64,000 nucleotides of DNA from Streptomyces sp. ATexAB-D23. GTDB taxonomy: Bacteria; Actinomycetota; Actinomycetes; Streptomycetales; Streptomycetaceae. The first letter of the stretch is position 1. Each line of letters starts with the position of its first letter. The notes below the pieces were generated by a model. It saw only the letters and a list, made by a program, of their open reading frames with translations, was not told where the DNA came from and searched no databases. Location: the NCBI RefSeq assembly GCF_000373645.1, contig NZ_KB892022.1, forward strand, positions 1-64,000, written 5' to 3'. Shown piece by piece: positions 42,280 to 50,361 of this stretch. The position numbers and the translations under genes are program-made.

Positions 42280-43140
42280 GTGACTGACCGGAAGCACCCG
42301 CTGAACGGCCGCACGGCCGTGGTGACCGGCGGGGCTCGCGGCCTCGGGGAGGCCGTGGCCCGTGAGCTGGCCGCCCGGGGTGTGCGCGTGGCCCTGCTCG
42401 GCCTGGAGGAGGACGTGCTCGCCCGGGTGGCCGCCACGCTCCCCACGCCGTCCGGGCACTGGCCCGTCGATGTCACCGACGACGCGGCGATGGCCCGTGC
42501 CGCCGAGGACGTACGCCGCGGGCTGGGCCCCGTCTCGGTCGTCGTCGCCAACGCGGGCGTGGCCGAGGGCGGCCCGTTCGCGGACTCCGACCCGGTGAGC
42601 TGGCGGCGCGTGATCGAGGTCAACCTCGTCGGCAGCGCGGTCACCGCGCGGGTGTTCCTGCCGCAGCTCCTGGACACCCGCGGGCACTACCTCCAGGTCG
42701 CCTCGCTGGCCTCCATCGGTGCCGCGCCGATGATGAGCGCGTACTGCGCCTCCAAGGCGGGCGTGGAGTCCCTCGCCCACTCCCTGCGGGCCGAACTCGC
42801 CCCGCGCGGCGTCACCGTGGGCATCGGGTACCTCAACTGGATCGACACCGACATGATCCGGGACGCCGACCAGCACCCGGTGCTCCGCGAGCTGCGGGCC
42901 CATATGCCGCCGGCCGCCCGCAGGACCTACCCGGCGCCCTACGTGGCCCGGCGCCTGGTGGCCTCGGTCGAGCGGCGTTCCCCGGCGGTGTACGTCCCGG
43001 GGTGGCTGCGCGGCGTGCAGGCGGTCCGGGCCGCGCTGCCGGGGGTGGTCTCCCTGGCGACCCGCAAGGAGCTGAACCGCTCGCAGTTCACGGCCACCGG
43101 TCTGCTCGGCGCGGGCGGCCGGGCGGCGGAGAGGACCTGA
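42280..43140 (+). CDS. Short-chain dehydrogenase/reductase
   Basis: A 286-residue classical SDR. Cofactor motif TGGARGLGEAVARELA, NAG motif VVANAGVAEGG, catalytic Ser in LQVASLASIGAAPM and YxxxK in SAYCASKAGVESLA. The basic Arg after the Gly motif fits NADP. GTG with AAGGAG upstream. It is convergent with a carotenoid-desaturase-like gene; substrate unknown. Confidence 0.87.
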   Translation: MTDRKHPLNGRTAVVTGGARGLGEAVARELAARGVRVALLGLEEDVLARVAATLPTPSGHWPVDVTDDAAMARAAEDVRRGLGPVSVVVANAGVAEGGPFADSDPVSWRRVIEVNLVGSAVTARVFLPQLLDTRGHYLQVASLASIGAAPMMSAYCASKAGVESLAHSLRAELAPRGVTVGIGYLNWIDTDMIRDADQHPVLRELRAHMPPAARRTYPAPYVARRLVASVERRSPAVYVPGWLRGVQAVRAALPGVVSLATRKELNRSQFTATGLLGAGGRAAERT

Positions 43141-43220
43141 CGGGGCCGACAGGGCGCTGCGGGCGGCTGCGCGGCGGTGCTTCCGGCAGGGCGGCCGGCG
43201 CGGGCCGGTGAGCCGGTGCC

Positions 43221-44813
43221 TCAGCGCTTCCCTCCGCGCGAGGCCAGTGGCCCCGGGCGCAGGGTGCGCCGCAGCGCGGCGCGGGCGGCGTTGGCGCCGG
43301 GGGCACCGTGCACCCCGCCGCCCGGGTGCGCGGAGGCGGAGGCCAGGTACAGGCCCTTCACCGGGGTCTCCGGCCTGCCGGTGCCCGGGGTCGGGCGGAA
43401 CACCAGTTGCTGATGCGCGGCCGCGGTGCCGCCGTTGATCGCACCGCCGGGCAGGTTGGCGTCCATGGATTCGATGGTGGGGGGCGCCAGGAGGCGACGG
43501 GCGACGATGCGGGAGCGGAAGCCGGGCGCCCAGCGCTCGACCTCCTTCTCCATGCGGTCGGCCATGGCTTCCCGCTCGCCCGGGTCCCACCGCCCGGTCA
43601 GGCCGTCCTCCCCCGCGTCACCCTTGACGCGGTGCGGGACATGCGTGTAGGCCCACGCGGCCTCGGTGCCGGCCGGTGAGCGCGTGGCGTCGGCGGTGGT
43701 CATCTGGCCGAAGAGGAGGAACGGGCGGTCGGGCACCCGGCCCATGGCGATCTGCGCCGCGAACCGGGTGAGGCCGTCGACGCCTTCGGCCAGGTGCACG
43801 GTGCCCGCCGTGGCCGCCGCTCGCGCGGTCCACGGCACCGGTCCGTTCAGCGCCCAGTCGATCTTGAACGTCGCGAAGTCCCACTGGAACCGGCGCAGGT
43901 CGTCCAGCAGCCGGCCGGGCAGGTGCCGGGCGTCGACCAGCCCGCCGTAGAGCGCCGGCGCGGACACGTCGGCGAGCACGGCCCGGGACGCGGGGACGGC
44001 CTCGCCGTTCGCGGTGCGTACGCCGACGGCGCGTCCGCCGCGTACGACGACCTCGGTCACGCGCTCACCGCAGCGGACGACGCCTCCGTACCGCTCCAGT
44101 CGCCGCACCAGCGCCGCCGTGAGGGCACCGGCGCCCCCGACCGGCACCGGGAAGCCGTAGGTCTGGCCGAGCATCGACATCAGCCAGCCGAAGCCGCCGC
44201 TCCCCGCCGCTTCGGGGCCGAGGTCGGCGTGCAGCGCGCTGCCCGCGAGCAGGAGCCTGGCCGCCTCGCCGCCGAACCGCTCCTCGCCCAGGCGGCGCAC
44301 GGGCAGCAGCAGGGTCCGGGCCAGCCGCAGGCCGTCTGCGGCCCGGAGCCGGGCGGCGAGGCGGACGGCGGGGCGCACCGGCGGGAACGGGGTGAACAGG
44401 GCGCCCAGCAGGTCGCGCCGCACCCGGTCCCAGGTGGCGCACAGCTCCAGCCAGGCCGCCCCGTCGCCCTCGGCGAACGCGTCGAGACCGGCCGCCGTGT
44501 CACGCGCCCGCCCTTCGAGGACCGCGCACCGGCCGTCCGGCAGCGGGTGGGCCAGGACGCGGAGGGCGCGCGACCACTGCAACCCCTCCTCCTGGAGGCC
44601 GAGGCCGCCGAGGACCGGGGAGGCCGCCGCGAGCGGGTAGAAGGAGCTGAACAGGTCGTTGACGTAGTCGGGGTGCACGCCGCGGTCGCTGCGGACCGCG
44701 CCGCCGGGCTCCGGCTGGGCCTCCAGGACCTCCACGCTCCACCCCGCCGCGGCAAGGAGGTTCGCCGCGACGAGACCGTTGGGTCCCGCGCCGATGACCA
44801 CGGCGTCCGGCAT
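43221..44813 (-). CDS. Phytoene-desaturase-like FAD oxidoreductase
   Basis: A 530-residue flavoprotein of the CrtI/COG1233 group. FAD motif VVIGAGPNGLVAANLLAAAG, then VLEAQPEPGGAVRSD, the DFATFKIDWALNGPVPW region, and the C-terminal FAD-closing motif LYLASASAHPGGGVHGAPG. It is not beside other carotenoid genes, so carotenoid desaturation should not be assumed. The ATG with GGAGG upstream was preferred over a GTG 12 bp earlier. It follows the SRPBCC gene by 46 bp in the same direction. Confidence 0.85.
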   Translation of the reverse strand: MPDAVVIGAGPNGLVAANLLAAAGWSVEVLEAQPEPGGAVRSDRGVHPDYVNDLFSSFYPLAAASPVLGGLGLQEEGLQWSRALRVLAHPLPDGRCAVLEGRARDTAAGLDAFAEGDGAAWLELCATWDRVRRDLLGALFTPFPPVRPAVRLAARLRAADGLRLARTLLLPVRRLGEERFGGEAARLLLAGSALHADLGPEAAGSGGFGWLMSMLGQTYGFPVPVGGAGALTAALVRRLERYGGVVRCGERVTEVVVRGGRAVGVRTANGEAVPASRAVLADVSAPALYGGLVDARHLPGRLLDDLRRFQWDFATFKIDWALNGPVPWTARAAATAGTVHLAEGVDGLTRFAAQIAMGRVPDRPFLLFGQMTTADATRSPAGTEAAWAYTHVPHRVKGDAGEDGLTGRWDPGEREAMADRMEKEVERWAPGFRSRIVARRLLAPPTIESMDANLPGGAINGGTAAAHQQLVFRPTPGTGRPETPVKGLYLASASAHPGGGVHGAPGANAARAALRRTLRPGPLASRGGKR

Positions 44814-44859
44814 CGGTGCCTCCACGTGCTCTCGGGGCCGGGGGTGAGGGCCGGCCCGG

Positions 44860-45315
44860 TCAGACCGCTTCGCGCGTGCCCTTCGGGGACGTCTCGACCG
44901 TTGTGGCCAGCCGGGCGAGAACGCTGCGGTGGCGCAGCTGGATCAGGGCGTCGGCGGCGGTGTTGTGCAGCTTCCCCGCGGGGCCGCGCAGGGGGTGTTC
45001 GTCCAGGGTCACCAGGGCGTTCTCGCCCCACTGGCGCACCTCCAGGGCGATCCGGGCGGTGCCGATCCGGCCGCTGTCGGCCTCCAGCTCCAGCACGTGC
45101 GGGGCCTCGCACCGCCGGACGTAGGTGGTGCCCTGCATGGACCACGGCCCCAGCCCGAGGGTGTAGGTGATGCTGGAGCCGACCTCCGGCCAGGCGCCCC
45201 GCCGGGGACGCGAGTCCGAGGTTCCGACCACCCAGTCGCTGTAGAGCGTGCCGTCCGCGAGGACCTTCCAGACGTCTTTCACGGGGCGTTCGATCAGGCG
45301 GTGCCGTACGGCCAT
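44860..45315 (-). CDS. SRPBCC (START-like) family protein
   Basis: A 151-residue START/Bet v1-like protein with the typical N terminus HRLIERPVKDVWKVLADGTL, DWVVGTSDSRPRRGAWPEVG and a C-terminal helix (LIQLRHRSVLARLATTVETS). Such folds bind hydrophobic ligands. GGAG precedes the ATG. Operon partner of the desaturase-like gene; divergent from the CsoR/CstR-like regulator. Confidence 0.84.
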   Translation of the reverse strand: MAVRHRLIERPVKDVWKVLADGTLYSDWVVGTSDSRPRRGAWPEVGSSITYTLGLGPWSMQGTTYVRRCEAPHVLELEADSGRIGTARIALEVRQWGENALVTLDEHPLRGPAGKLHNTAADALIQLRHRSVLARLATTVETSPKGTREAV

Positions 45316-45437
45316 CGGTCCTCCAGCATTCGTCGGGCACCGCCACCCTCACCCGGCACCCGACGCCCCACAAGCGGTGTCCGCCGTACGGGGACGCCCC
45401 TGATGGCAGACTCGTAGCGCGTCGAACACGGTACGAT

Positions 45438-45453
45438 ATACCCCTAGGGGTAT
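45438..45453. promoter_or_regulatory. CsoR/CstR-family operator
   Basis: ATACCCCTAGGGGTAT is a perfect 16-bp palindrome with the C4/G4 tracts recognised by CsoR/RcnR/CstR repressors. It lies 16 bp before the regulator start and between divergent genes, so it surely serves autoregulation and perhaps the SRPBCC operon. Confidence 0.85.
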
Positions 45454-45468
45454 GCCGAGGGAGGAACC

Positions 45469-45747
45469 GTGGAGCTCGACATGGCGGCCGATGAGCTGAA
45501 GTCGGTGCTCAACCGGCTGAAGCGGGCGCAGGGCCAGATCGCCGGGATCATCAGGATGATCGAGGAGGGCCGGGACTGCGAGGACGTGATCACGCAGCTG
45601 GCCGCGGTCTCCCGCGCCCTGGACCGGGCCGGTTTCGCCATCATCGCGACGGGCCTCCAGCACTGCATGGCCGACGGCGAGCAGCCGGTGGCGGACCGGA
45701 ACCAGATGCGGGCCCGCCTGGAGAAGCTGTTCCTCTCCCTGGCCTGA
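45469..45747 (+). CDS. CsoR/CstR-family (DUF156) sensor repressor
   Basis: A 92-residue four-helix repressor. Helix 1 LKSVLNRLKRAQGQIAGIIR is the family signature. Cys37 (GRDCEDVITQL) and Cys66 (LQHCMAD) match the two conserved thiols, but the position of the copper-ligand His of CsoR is Gly62, so Cu(I) sensing is doubtful and a CstR-like sulfide/persulfide sensor is favoured; His65 beside Cys66 leaves other metals possible. GTG with GGGAGGAA upstream. No copper ATPase or rhodanese is adjacent. Confidence 0.88.
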   Translation: MELDMAADELKSVLNRLKRAQGQIAGIIRMIEEGRDCEDVITQLAAVSRALDRAGFAIIATGLQHCMADGEQPVADRNQMRARLEKLFLSLA

Positions 45748-45826
45748 CCACAGCCGTCACATCAGCGCGTCGCCGAGTGGGTGCCTTCCGGGGTGTTCCC
45801 GACGCCGCGGGCGCCCCGGACAGGCC

Positions 45827-46474
45827 CTACTCCTTGCGGGCGAGCAGGTGCACTTCCTGGAACCGGCGCCGGTCCTCGGGCCCGGGTTCGCGGACCATCC
45901 GGGCCACCTCGTTCAGCCCGTGCGCGCGCAGCAGCCCGGCGAGGTGGCCGGGCGACCAGCGGTGGGCGAGCGCGACGGCGTGATCGAAGGACTGCGTGGG
46001 GCGGTCCGGTCCCTCGGTCGCGGAGAAGCCGATGAGAAGGTGGCCGCCGGGCGCCAGGACTCGTTGGAACTCACCGAGAACGGCCGGGAGTTCGGGCGGC
46101 GGGGTGTGGATGACCGACCACCGCGAGAGCACACCGCCCAGCGTCCCGTCCGGGATGTCCAGCGCGGCCATCGTCCCCACGTCGAACCGCAGCTCCGGCC
46201 ACGCCGTGCGCGCCAGCTCGATCATCGCGGGCGAGGCGTCCACGCCGAACGCCTCAAGGCCGAGCCCCGCCAGGTGGGCCGTGACGTGGCCGGGCCCGCA
46301 GCCGAGGTCCGCGACCCGGCCGCCGCCGGCCGCGCCGACGTACTCGGCGAAGGCGCCCAGCATCGCGCGGTCCAGCGGAGCGTCGCGGAGCGAGTCGGTG
46401 AACAGCTGGGCGTACTGGACGGCTGCGGCGTCGTAGGCGTCGCGGGTGGCGCGGAGGGCATCGTGTTCGACCAT
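45827..46474 (-). CDS. Class I SAM-dependent methyltransferase
   Basis: A 215-residue methyltransferase: RVADLGCGPGHVTAHLAGLG (motif I), FGVDASPAMIELAR (motif II), and LGEFQRVLAPGGHLLIGFS (motif III). Small-molecule target unknown. The ATG at 46474 lies 7 nt after TACTGT, suggesting a leaderless transcript; an upstream GTG in frame would fall inside that promoter. Confidence 0.86.
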   Translation of the reverse strand: MVEHDALRATRDAYDAAAVQYAQLFTDSLRDAPLDRAMLGAFAEYVGAAGGGRVADLGCGPGHVTAHLAGLGLEAFGVDASPAMIELARTAWPELRFDVGTMAALDIPDGTLGGVLSRWSVIHTPPPELPAVLGEFQRVLAPGGHLLIGFSATEGPDRPTQSFDHAVALAHRWSPGHLAGLLRAHGLNEVARMVREPGPEDRRRFQEVHLLARKE

Positions 46475-46520
46475 GCCGGCGACAGTAGCGCCCGCCACGG
46501 ACAGACCACCGGGCCGCTTC

Positions 46521-47060
46521 CTACGGGGCCGGGCGCGGGTCCGTCGCGAGCCGGGCGTGCGTCTCGACGTCGTAGCGGACGCCGTCGTACGCGAGTTTGC
46601 GCCGTTGCAGCCCCTCGGCGACGAACCCGGAGGCGAGCGCCACCCGGCAGGAGGCCGGGTTGTTGGTACGGTGCCCCAACTCCAGCCGGAAGAGGCCCAG
46701 TTCGGCGAAGCACCAGTCGGCGAGCGCCCGGCAGCCGAGGGTCGCCACCCCCTTGCCGCGCGCGGCGGAACCGGTCCAGTAGGAGACCCAGCCGGTGGCG
46801 TGTGCGTCCGGGCCGCTCACGGAGACGCCGCCGAGCGCGGTGCCCGACGCGTCCGCGACGGCGAACGCGAAGGCGGCCTCCCGGCTCCACTGATCCTGCC
46901 GCCGCCCGATCCACTCCTCGGCGTCGGACACCGTGACGACCGGAGCGTCGGCCTGCCGCTCCATCCCCGGCTCGGCGAACGCCTCCCGCACGGCGGACGC
47001 GTCGGACATCTCCCAGGGACGCAGCCTCAGCCTGCCCGGCAACCGCACACGATCGTTCAC
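46521..47060 (-). CDS. GNAT-family N-acetyltransferase (RimJ/RimL-like)
   Basis: A 179-residue acetyltransferase_3-type GNAT. It begins LRLRPWEMSDASAVREAF and has the acetyl-CoA motif YWTGSAARGKGVATLGCRAL, then LFRLELGHRTNNPASCRVAL and GFVAEGLQRRKLAYDG. Probably acetylates a protein N terminus or small amine. GTG lies 7 nt after GATAAT, so leaderless. Confidence 0.87.
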   Translation of the reverse strand: MNDRVRLPGRLRLRPWEMSDASAVREAFAEPGMERQADAPVVTVSDAEEWIGRRQDQWSREAAFAFAVADASGTALGGVSVSGPDAHATGWVSYWTGSAARGKGVATLGCRALADWCFAELGLFRLELGHRTNNPASCRVALASGFVAEGLQRRKLAYDGVRYDVETHARLATDPRPAP

Positions 47061-47178
47061 CGCACGGATTATCCAGGCGGCCCGGTGGCACGGCCGGCCA
47101 GGGGCCCGTACCCGGCGAGGTGCCGTGGCCGCGTCGTGCGCCCACCAGGGATTACCGGGCAGCCCTTAGCATCGCCGC

Positions 47179-48198
47179 GTGGGAGCGATGATCCGGGGAG
47201 CCAGTCTGCGCGGCTTCACGCGCCTCGTGGAGGAACTGGGCGGCGACCCGGTCGAGCTGGCCCGGCGGTTCGCCATTCCGCTGCGGGCGCTGGTCTCCGA
47301 CGACGAGCTGGTGCCGATCACCGGGCACGACGCGATGCTCGACGCGGCGGCCCGCGATCTGCGCTGCCCCGACTTCGGTCTCCGCCTGGCCCGCGCCCAG
47401 GACATCGGCATCCTGGGCCGGCTGGCGCCCGCGATCGAGGCGTCGTCCACGGTGGCCGAGGCGCTGGAGTGCGCGTCGCGGTTCCTGTTCGTGCACAGCC
47501 CGGCGCTGAGCATCGGTGTGGAGCCGGACCCGAGGGGGCGCCGCGAGGTGGTGGCGCTGACCTACCGCAAGGACGCCCGCGAGTCCCCGTACTCCCCGCA
47601 GGCCATGGAGCTGGGCATCGGGCTGTTCCACGGGGTGGCGGCGGCGCTGGTGGGCGGCCTGCGCGGGCTGCGGTCGGTGGAGCTGCCGCACCAGCCGCTG
47701 TCGCCGGTCGCGCGGTACACCGGCTTCTTCGGCGCGGACGTGCGGTTCGGGAGCCCGGCCGGCGCGCTGCGGGTGGAACGGCGCCTGCTGGAGCGGGAGT
47801 TCAGCAGCGGCGACGCGGCCGTGCGCCGGCTCGCCGTCGACCATCTGGCCCGGCACCACACGGACCCGGAGGACCGGGTCGCCACGCACGCGCGGCGCGC
47901 CCTGATCGAGACCGTGGGCATCACGCCCCCGGCCATCGGCCACATCGCCCGGCTCCTCGCGATGCACCCGCGCACGCTGCAACGGCGCCTCGCGGCGGAA
48001 TCGACCGGCTTCGGCGAGATCCTGGAGGACGTGCGGCGGGACCTCGCGCTGCGCTACATCACGACCACCGATCTGCCCCTCGGCCAGGTGGCCGCGATGG
48101 CGGGCTTCGCCGACCAGTCCGGCCTCAGTCACGCGGTACGGCGCTGGCGGGGCACGAGCCCGAGCGAGGTGCGCCGGCTGGCACGCGGTACCTCCTGA
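47179..48198 (+). CDS. AraC-family regulator with N-terminal Arabinose_bd (PF12625) domain
   Basis: A 339-residue regulator of the OruR/VirF-like type: N-terminal domain GFTRLVEELGGDPVELARRF through LPHQPLSPVARYTGFFGADV, and a C-terminal AraC domain with ITPPAIGHIARLLAMHPRTL, QRRLAAESTGFGEILED and LPLGQVAAMAGFADQSGLSH. GTG lies 6 nt after TAGCAT, so the transcript may be leaderless. It probably regulates the SDR unit downstream. Confidence 0.87.
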   Translation: MGAMIRGASLRGFTRLVEELGGDPVELARRFAIPLRALVSDDELVPITGHDAMLDAAARDLRCPDFGLRLARAQDIGILGRLAPAIEASSTVAEALECASRFLFVHSPALSIGVEPDPRGRREVVALTYRKDARESPYSPQAMELGIGLFHGVAAALVGGLRGLRSVELPHQPLSPVARYTGFFGADVRFGSPAGALRVERRLLEREFSSGDAAVRRLAVDHLARHHTDPEDRVATHARRALIETVGITPPAIGHIARLLAMHPRTLQRRLAAESTGFGEILEDVRRDLALRYITTTDLPLGQVAAMAGFADQSGLSHAVRRWRGTSPSEVRRLARGTS

Positions 48199-48309
48199 GG
48201 CCGAGGGCCGCCGCCCCGCCGTCTTCCGGGAATTGTCGCGCCGGAACAAATCCCGCCCCGTCCCGGCGGGCATGCTGCGGGCCGGACGACGAGCGCGAGG
48301 GAGTGGGTC

Positions 48310-48396
48310 ATGACAGCAGCGGACACCACGCCGGGGGCCCGGCCGCCGGAGCGTGCGGTGCCGGGGGCCGGCCATGCCGAGGGCGGCCTCCGGTGA
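48310..48396 (+). CDS. Small ORF coupled to the SDR gene (possible gene remnant)
   Basis: A 28-codon frame, ATG with GAGGGAG 8 nt upstream, ending in a TGA that overlaps the SDR GTG start (GTGA). The peptide starts MTAADTTPGARPPERAVPG and is not recognised. A good ribosome site with immediate coupling suggests either an upstream coupling ORF or the two ends of a larger gene joined by deletion. Confidence 0.4.
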   Translation: MTAADTTPGARPPERAVPGAGHAEGGLR

Positions 48397-49229
48397 GCGC
48401 GGCACGCGCGGGCGCGGTGGTGACGGGGGCGGGCCGCGGGCTCGGCAGGCTGATCGCCGCCGCCCTGGTCGAGCGCGGCCACCACGTCCTGGTCACCGAC
48501 GTGGACGAGGCCGCGGCACGGTCGGCGGCGGCCGGCCTCGGGCCCGATGTGTCATGGGCGGCGGTCGATGTGCGCGACGAGGCGCAGGTCGCGGCGGCCC
48601 GGGACCGCGCCGTCGCGGAGGCGGGGCGCCTCGACGTATGGGTGAACAACGCGGGCGTGCTCGTGACGGGCCCGGTCTGGGAGCAGAGTCCCGAGGTGCG
48701 CCGCCTGATGCTGGAGGTCAACGCGCTCGGCACCGTCAACGGGACCGTCGCCGCGATCGAGGCGATGCGCGGGACGGGCGGGCACATCGTCAACATCGTG
48801 TCGCTGGCGGGACTGACCCCGGTCCCGGGCGAGGCGGTGTACGCGGCGTCCAAGCACGCCGCGATCGGTTTCAGCCTGAGCACCCTGGCCGACCTGCGTC
48901 TGGCCGGGTTCACGGAGATCGACATCTCCTGCGTCTGCCCGGACGGCATCTGGACGCCGATGCTCCACGACAAGCTGGACGACCCGGCGTCGGCGCTCTC
49001 CTTCTCGGGCAAGCTGCTCGAACCGGAGGAGGTGGTCGCCGCGGTACGCAAGGTCCTGGACCGCCCGCGCCCGGTCACGACGCTCCCCCGCGGCCGGGGT
49101 GCGCAGGTCCGCCTGGCGGACGCCTTCCCCCGCTTCGGCCTGCGCGCCCTGCCGTGGGCGGTGGCGCGGGGCACCCGCGTACAGCGAAGGATGCGGGCGG
49201 AGCGGGACGGCCGGAGCCGAGGCGGGTGA
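48393..49229 (+). CDS. Short-chain dehydrogenase/reductase
   Basis: A 278-residue SDR: cofactor motif VVTGAGRGLGRLIAAALVER, WVNNAGVLVTG, Ser in VNIVSLAGLTPVPG, and YxxxK in AVYAASKHAAIGF. The acidic residue in VLVTDVDEAAARSAA fits NAD. Likely oxidises a hydroxyl group on a lipid- or steroid-like substrate, by analogy with AraC-linked SDRs. GTG start coupled to the small ORF. Confidence 0.87.
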   Translation: MSAARAGAVVTGAGRGLGRLIAAALVERGHHVLVTDVDEAAARSAAAGLGPDVSWAAVDVRDEAQVAAARDRAVAEAGRLDVWVNNAGVLVTGPVWEQSPEVRRLMLEVNALGTVNGTVAAIEAMRGTGGHIVNIVSLAGLTPVPGEAVYAASKHAAIGFSLSTLADLRLAGFTEIDISCVCPDGIWTPMLHDKLDDPASALSFSGKLLEPEEVVAAVRKVLDRPRPVTTLPRGRGAQVRLADAFPRFGLRALPWAVARGTRVQRRMRAERDGRSRGG

Positions 49230-49234
49230 CCGGC

Positions 49235-49268
49235 GGGGGCACCGTGCGAACGTACGCACGGCGCCCCC
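49235..49268. terminator. Bidirectional terminator
   Basis: A stem of 13 pairs plus one mismatch (49235-49248 with 49255-49268, 6-nt loop) lies between convergent SDR and rpsN genes. Confidence 0.8.
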
Positions 49269-49278
49269 ATCCGGCGGT

Positions 49279-49584
49279 TCACCAGGAGGACTTGGTCACC
49301 CCCGGCAGGTATCCGGCGTGGGCCTGCTCGCGCAGGCGCACCCGGGACAGGCCGAACTTGCGCAGGTGGCCGCGCGGCCTCCCGTCCACGCTGTCACGGT
49401 TGCGCACGCGGGTGGCGCTCGCGTCACGGGGCTGACGCCCCAGTTCCGCTCGCGCGGCGGCCTTCTCGTCGTCCGTGGTCCGGGGCGAGACCAGGACGGC
49501 CTTCAGCTCGGCGCGCCGTTGCGCGTAGCGGGCCACGATCCGCTTCCGCTTCTCGTTCTTCGCGATCTTGCTCTGCTTCGCCAT
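49279..49584 (-). CDS. rpsN: 30S ribosomal protein S14, zinc-independent paralogue
   Basis: A 101-residue S14 of the long, cysteine-free form: MAKQSKIAKNEKRKRIVARY and GRPRGHLRKFGLSRVRLREQ. It lacks the CxxC pairs of the zinc-binding S14, so it can replace that protein during zinc starvation. One-base overlap with rpmB upstream; both are controlled from the Zur-box region. Confidence 0.94.
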   Translation of the reverse strand: MAKQSKIAKNEKRKRIVARYAQRRAELKAVLVSPRTTDDEKAAARAELGRQPRDASATRVRNRDSVDGRPRGHLRKFGLSRVRLREQAHAGYLPGVTKSSW

Positions 49585-49820
49585 CAGACACGCTCCCCGC
49601 GGGCCCGGATCCGGGCGACCGCGGCCTCCACACCGATGACGTCCACGGTCCTGATGGCCCGCACGCTCAGCCGCAGGCGGACGTAACGCCCCTCGCCGGG
49701 AAGCCAGTAGCGCTTGTTCTGGATATTGGGGTCGAAACGGCGCGAGGTGCGCCGATGGGAATGGGAGATCTTCTTGCCGAAGACCGGCTCGGCGCCGGTC
49801 AGCTGACAGTGGGCGGACAT
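49584..49820 (-). CDS. rpmB: 50S ribosomal protein L28, zinc-independent paralogue
   Basis: A 78-residue L28: MSAHCQLTGAEPVFGKKISH, SHRRTSRRFDPNIQNKRYWL. Only one Cys is present, so the zinc knuckle is absent. ATG at 49820 fits the family start; an in-frame ATG at 49871 would place the Zur box in the coding region. First gene of the leftward unit. Confidence 0.93.
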   Translation of the reverse strand: MSAHCQLTGAEPVFGKKISHSHRRTSRRFDPNIQNKRYWLPGEGRYVRLRLSVRAIRTVDVIGVEAAVARIRARGERV

Positions 49821-49861
49821 GCGGGGGCTCTGCCTCTCTCTCGTCACCGGCTTACCGGTAA

Positions 49862-49882
49862 TGGAAATCATTGTCGTATGCT
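49862..49882. promoter_or_regulatory. Zur box and leaderless promoter of rpmG
   Basis: TGGAAATCATTGTCG (49862-49876) closely matches the Streptomyces Zur operator (TGaaAATGATTTTCA type). It abuts TATGCT (49877-49882), a -10 placed 7 nt before the rpmG ATG. Its position between divergent zinc-free ribosomal genes indicates repression of both sides when zinc is sufficient. Confidence 0.82.
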
Positions 49883-49889
49883 ACCCGCC

Positions 49890-50054
49890 ATGGCTCGCAA
49901 CGAAGTACGCCCGATCATCAAGCTCCGTTCCACCGCCGGAACCGGCTACACGTACGTGACGCGCAAGAACCGCCGCAACGACCCGGACCGGCTGGTCCTG
50001 CGCAAGTTCGACCCGGTGGTCCGCCGCCATGTCGACTTCCGCGAGGAACGCTGA
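49890..50054 (+). CDS. rpmG: 50S ribosomal protein L33, zinc-independent paralogue
   Basis: A 54-residue L33: MARNEVRPIIKLRSTAGTGY, TYVTRKNRRNDPDRLVLRKF. It has no cysteines, unlike the zinc-binding form. ATG is at the predicted transcription start, so it is probably leaderless. First gene of the rightward Zur unit. Confidence 0.94.
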   Translation: MARNEVRPIIKLRSTAGTGYTYVTRKNRRNDPDRLVLRKFDPVVRRHVDFREER

Positions 50055-50103
50055 CCCCGCCCCCGCCCCGCCGCGACCACCCACACCCAGGGACCGACCA
50101 CCC

Positions 50104-50361
50104 ATGAAGCACGGAATCCACCCCGCCTACCGCCCCGTCGTCTTCCGCGACAAGGCCGCAGGCTTCGCCATCCTGACCCGTTCGACCATGACCAGCGAGA
50201 AGACGATCGACTGGGAGGACGGCCACACCTACCCGGTGGTCGACGTCGAGATCTCCTCGGCGAGCCACCCCTTCTACACCGGCACCGCACGCGTCCTGGA
50301 CACCGCGGGCCGCGTCGAACGCTTCGAGCGCCGCTACGGACAGGGCGGAGGCCGGCGATGA
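50104..50361 (+). CDS. rpmE2: 50S ribosomal protein L31 type B (zinc-independent)
   Basis: An 85-residue type B L31: MKHGIHPAYRPVVFRDKAAG, SHPFYTGTARVLDTAGRVER. It lacks the four-Cys zinc site of type A L31. The stop overlaps the next ATG (ATGA). Confidence 0.94.
   Translation: MKHGIHPAYRPVVFRDKAAGFAILTRSTMTSEKTIDWEDGHTYPVVDVEISSASHPFYTGTARVLDTAGRVERFERRYGQGGGRR

Noticed and set aside
43221..44813. Carotenoid biosynthesis locus
   Set aside because: Only one CrtI-like flavoprotein is present. There is no phytoene synthase, cyclase or GGPP synthase nearby, so the assignment was kept general.
46446..49229. A 927-codon open frame ending in the SDR
   Set aside because: It crosses the GNAT and AraC genes in non-native frames with the Gly/Arg/Pro-rich content of high-GC shadow ORFs. 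Only 48393-49229 is SDR-like.
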